From contig CP137666.1 of assembly GCA_037976565.1 (NCBI GenBank), positions 50,123,271 to 50,187,270 of the forward strand: a stretch of 64,000 bases of DNA, in the 5' to 3' direction. Below, piece after piece: positions 61,901 to 64,000 of the stretch. The notes under the pieces are model-generated. The model saw only the letters and a program-made list of their open reading frames with translations, did not search any database and had not been told where the DNA came from. Position 1 is the stretch's first letter; each line of letters opens with the position of its first letter. Source of the stretch: Mesocentrotus franciscanus. Lineage: Eukaryota; Echinodermata; Echinoidea; Camarodonta; Strongylocentrotidae. The translations under genes and the position numbers were made by a program.

Positions 61901-64000
61901 GTAGTGGTGGTGATGATGTGTTTGCTATGATGGTGATGCTAATAGTGGTGATGATGATGATAATTTCCAAAGTCCTTTGGAAGAACAAAGAGACGTTATT
62001 ATATTATCATGATATGAGCTACACAAGAGTAGAATATTAATTACTATGGAGGAGGTGGTAATGGTGATGGTGGCTATGGTGCATTAATGATGGTGTTGGT
62101 GATGATGGTGGTGGTGTTGGTGGTGTTGATAATGATGGTGATGTTGATGATGATGATGATGATATCATATTATTTACTATTTATATGCCACACAAATAAT
62201 ATCCCTGTGCCACATTGTATTTATCATGGGATAGACCGGAGATGAGTAAGTTTTGCAAAATTGCACAAAGTAATCCTTTTGTCAAATGGTGCCTTTTATT
62301 TTGTGAAAAATTGCACATTTGGCAAACTTGTAAGCAACCGTGCAGATAGGCGACCAGCGTTAATCATATTGGTGATAAATCTATTCTGCTCTTAGCATTC
62401 AGGAATGATTGAATATGAAATACTGTATATACTCTGCATATGAACTTTAAGTGCAAGTAATCCACATTTTAATGAATGGAAAAACCTGAGTTTTTAACTG
62501 ACTTACTAGTGAATCTCTCTCTTACAGTTACGCACGTTCCCATGTACATTCTATCTCTTTACATATTTTTTGTTTTTGCGCATATATTCTGTTATAATCT
62601 TAATCATGTATAATTGGTAAACTGTACTGTTTTTCTTTGTAAAGGAAACTTTGTAATTTACTCTGAAATTTCTAACCGCTTTTGTTTTGTTGTCTTACTT
62701 TCATCATCATTCTTCTTCTCCATGTCTTCGCAGTTCCATCTGTTTCATTCTTCTCATACCACTCCCTCTATATATATATCTCTCTCTCTCTGCATTTCCT
62801 CCTCCTTCTTTTTTTCTAACTTAACCCTCTCCCTTGAAATTGTTCTCTCCCTGACACTTTCTCTCTCTTTCAGTATCGTTTAATTATGTTTCTATGATAA
62901 ATCCTCAAATATTGTGGTTGACTATGTTGAATTACATTATCGAGTAGCATTATGAATAGGCAGTTTATTATGGTTCGAAATAATAAAAAAATCTTCAGTA
63001 TTTACTTATCATAAACTCATTTAATCAGCCTCAATTTCTATTTAAAATATGAATATTCCTCACTTAACGATAATTACAAAAATAATAATAATGACGAATC
63101 TATTCTATTTGTATCATCAATTTGTTTGCAAGTATGGAATATGTAATAAGTTCTGATCTATTTTACTGTGTATTATTTGTATTTGTCTATATCTAAGTTT
63201 TGTTGAAATGTTCTTTAAATCTGAGCTTGTAAAACTTGCAATGTAATTTAGCTCTCGGGCTACCATTTTGCAGTTGTTCTAATAAAACCATTCTACTTCT
63301 ACTACATTCTACTAATAGATAATTTTTTTTTTTCAGAGGAAGCTGAAAATGAAAGAATGCATCTCATGACAGCTCTAGAGATCAAGCAGCCATCATTGTT
63401 CTTTCGCTTGATGGTTTTAGGGGCACAAGGTAAGATATTTGTCTGTTATAATTTCACAATGATTAGAAGTCTGCTGCGTGAAATGATATACTAGTAATAG
63501 GATACTTACTTTTACAAGTACTTCCAACAAGATTTACTGTAAAAACACTGTAATGCTAATTTTTGCCATAACTGGGGCCATCAAAAGCATTAAAGGATAC
63601 GGTACTGCAATGGAATATGTATCAAAAATGAACTCTAGCTTGTAAAAGAAAGTTGCTTTTACTAATCAATTGAAAATATAAATCAGAGAATCAGAACAAA
63701 AAGTTTTGGGGGAAAATTTATAAGTAATTAGAAAGATATGATTTTTAATGAGTTGAATATTGCTATCAAATAGATACAAACTTACAACTTGATTATGTAT
63801 TTGTGGTGTCATTTCCTTACTATCCACTGAATTTTTGTATAATTTATTAAATTTTACATCCTGTCCTCAAGAAATTGATGTTTTCGTGCCCAAGTTATAT
63901 TATTTACAAAATTCATATTGCATTTTGTTTTTCACCGAAAAGTCCAATTTGTTGTGCATCTTCTGATCTTTTTTTTCTCATTATTATCGTCCAGGTATCT
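53059..64000 (+). CDS. AOX: Mitochondrial alternative oxidase (AOX), 5' portion, 8 exons in window
   Basis: AOX is a di-iron quinol oxidase of the inner mitochondrial membrane that passes electrons from ubiquinol to oxygen, bypassing complexes III and IV. Exons: 53059-53268, 55409-55497, 58109-58212, 59318-59381, 60373-60464, 61705-61823, 63337-63429, 63995-edge. About 259 residues are visible: presequence, low-complexity linker, [16 protein letters not shown], the membrane-facing region, [10 protein letters not shown] (first iron-binding Glu), [25 protein letters not shown] (second Glu and the ExxH His), then LGAQG-I. The last two iron ligands lie beyond the edge. The start at 53059 has good context (GGAATGGCG) and opens a mitochondrial-type leader. 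All phases fit if one C is missing from the run at 58199-58202. Confidence 0.93.
53345..53465. repeat. (GT)n microsatellite
   Basis: Two blocks of (GT)n with GTGCGTGCGTGTGT imperfections and a run of G, in AOX intron 1. Short frames on both strands here are spurious. Confidence 0.95.
53524..53556. repeat. 13-bp-arm hairpin
   Basis: GTTATTGTGGTGC, loop ACAGTGC, GCACCACAATAAC. A perfect stem just before the CCAATTG satellite. Confidence 0.85.
53600..54285. repeat. CCAATTG/CAATTGG satellite block 1 in AOX intron 1
   Basis: Dense short units such as TTTCAATTGG, ACCAATTGAAACCAATTG and AAGTCTAATGGGGCCAATTG in both orientations, fading to ACCAATAGAAACCAATAGG. Because CAATTG is self-complementary the block is full of overlapping palindromes. 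Confidence 0.93.
54690..54950. repeat. CCAATTG satellite block 2
   Basis: A 125-bp unit (GGACCAATTGCCAATTGGTT, TCAATAGGTACCCATTGTTT, CACTTTCCATGTACTCCAAA) is present twice, followed by GGGGATTCAATTGGATTTTC. It shares the CAATTGG core with block 1 but is separated by about 400 bp of unrelated sequence. Confidence 0.9.
55409..55497 (+). CDS. AOX: AOX exon 2: N-terminal linker
   Basis: It reads [20 protein letters not shown] then DKSNPSPHF. Polar and low complexity, as in AOX N-terminal regions between leader and core. Phase 0 in and 2 out, which fits exons 1 and 3 exactly. Confidence 0.75.
56254..57645. mobile_element. Hairpin-headed tandem-array element C
   Basis: Head: GTCTCGCCTGCG...GCGAGAC hairpin and GACGGCGGCGACGGCG. 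Then about four monomers of 170-190 bp with AACTTAACCTAAGGTTAAG and TCAAGGTCAAAGGTCATTTC. A possible tail at 57615 (AGGCGAGACCGCC) echoes the head. The right end is less certain than in A and B because about 500 bp of unrelated AT-rich sequence intervenes. In AOX intron 2. Confidence 0.6.
58109..58212 (+). CDS. AOX: AOX exon 3: linker ending in HPIW, one-base frameshift
   Basis: It reads [29 protein letters not shown] in the frame set by exon 2. Its last bases read CAC CCT ATC TG, completed by exon 4 to HPIW-SEEEL, the conserved AOX entry motif, but in a frame shifted by one. One extra C in the CCCC run at 58199-58202 would join both parts. Donor GTGAGT. Confidence 0.85.
58395..58590 (-). mobile_element. 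SINE body, minus-strand copy
   Basis: The complement contains TTGGCAAGACATTAATCTAC, ATTTGCCACACTCGACCCAG and AAATGGGTACCTGGCAGGAC, the same core as the SINE at 6947. The head differs (GCGCCAGGGATGCCAAGTC), so it may be another SINE family sharing the core. Confidence 0.7.
59318..59381 (+). CDS. AOX: AOX exon 4: SEEEL...VTH motif
   Basis: It encodes [29 protein letters not shown]....D is typical of animal AOX. Phase 2 in, 0 out. Confidence 0.93.
59548..59950 (+). repeat. Dispersed repeat, copy 2
   Basis: Carries GAAGGTTGAGTCCTGG, TTATTATTTTGATGATTCTG, AAACCTCACAGTATGCACCA and TTTCTTTCAAAAT in the same order as 45520-45870. In AOX intron 4. Confidence 0.75.
60373..60464 (+). CDS. AOX: AOX exon 5: first helix
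   Basis: It reads [20 protein letters not shown] then [10 protein letters not shown]. It matches the A....R..FD..SG......T..KW. segment before the catalytic core. GTGAGT donor, phase 2 out. Confidence 0.94.
61705..61823 (+). CDS. AOX: AOX exon 6: [10 protein letters not shown] with first iron ligand
   Basis: It encodes [40 protein letters not shown]. The Glu in LET binds iron. The [11 protein letters not shown] and [18 protein letters not shown] blocks are unique to AOX. Phase 2 to 1. Confidence 0.97.
61850..62165. repeat. GGTGAT-type microsatellite
   Basis: (GGTGGT)n, (GATGGT)n and (GATGAT)n blocks in AOX intron 6, right after exon 6. The Val/Met-rich frame continuing from exon 6 is read-through. 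Confidence 0.93.
62182..62360 (+). repeat. Dispersed repeat with TGCCACATTGTATTTATCAT, copy 2
   Basis: TTTATATGCCACACAAATAA, TATCCCTGTGCCACATTGTA, TTTATCATGGGATAGACCGG, then TTTTGTGAAAAATTGCACAT and GCAACCGTGCAGATAGGCGA. Same family as 27315-27600. Confidence 0.8.
63337..63429 (+). CDS. AOX: AOX exon 7: NERMH with second Glu and His ligands
   Basis: It reads [20 protein letters not shown] then [17 protein letters not shown] carries one Glu and one His iron ligand. A polypyrimidine run precedes the acceptor. Confidence 0.97.
63995..64000 (+). CDS. AOX: AOX exon 8, first six bases only
   Basis: After CCAG at 63991-63994 the six bases GTATCT give G-I when joined to exon 7, matching GAQGIF of AOX. 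The rest is off the window. Confidence 0.7.

Noticed and set aside
61670..61930. Val/Met-rich extension of AOX exon 6
   Set aside because: Read-through past a GTAACC donor into a GGTGAT microsatellite.

Overview
This is animal nuclear DNA. Genes are split by GT-AG introns, AT-rich introns hold many simple repeats and small transposons, and no bacterial-style operon is present. The best guess is an echinoderm, probably a sea urchin. Reasons: a metazoan plexin lies near an animal-type alternative oxidase (kept in echinoderms, lost in vertebrates and most insects), and tRNA-derived SINEs, hairpin MITEs and AGGTCA-bearing tandem elements are dense. The species was not determined.

Three protein-coding genes can be read, all on the + strand. 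(1) Positions 1-35165 carry the 3' part of a plexin (semaphorin receptor) gene: 27 exons and about 1,170 residues, from the last plexin PSI domain through IPT repeats, a furin-type RRRR site, the transmembrane helix, the split RasGAP domain with its inserted Rho-GTPase-binding domain, and the stop codon. The sema domain and promoter lie left of the window. The RRRR site and RBD wording favour class B, but the C-terminus lacks the vertebrate class-B PDZ ligand. (2) Positions 42383-47695 carry a small two-exon gene for a signal-anchor coiled-coil protein of about 180 residues with a KEEP-repeat tail; its family was not identified. (3) From 53059 to the right edge lies the first part of a mitochondrial alternative oxidase (AOX) gene: presequence, variable N-terminal region, the HPIWSEEEL entry motif, [10 protein letters not shown] and NERMH. 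The second half of the four-helix di-iron bundle lies off the window.

Exon phases were checked junction by junction. All fit except at four places, each needing one base: one extra base near 12412-12414 (plexin), and one missing base at 33131-33147 (plexin), about 42578 (coiled-coil gene) and about 58199 (AOX). Three fall in or beside homopolymers, and each is corrected by restoring a conserved motif. This looks like residual long-read consensus error, not three decaying genes, but an automated annotation would break all three.

Non-coding DNA is mostly mobile or tandem sequence. The plexin introns hold three TTAA-flanked inverted-repeat elements with AG...CT ends (1890-3149, 3890-4246 nested in a SINE, 11271-11755), a MITE family with TGACATATGCTC-type ends, several tRNA-derived SINEs, a minus-strand non-LTR retrotransposon remnant (30100-31860), palindromic MITEs and large microsatellites. 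Three elements (12705-13509, 15202-16137, 56254-57645) share one layout: a hairpin head, a tandem array whose monomers each carry AGGTCAAAGGTCA-type direct repeats, and a tail that echoes the head. This structural class is the most novel signal. Upstream of and inside AOX are an AAAAGGGGCACTTAT minisatellite (51740-52560) and a CCAATTG-based satellite (53600-54950). A 1.1-kb inverted-repeat element (40964-42071) lies just upstream of the coiled-coil gene.
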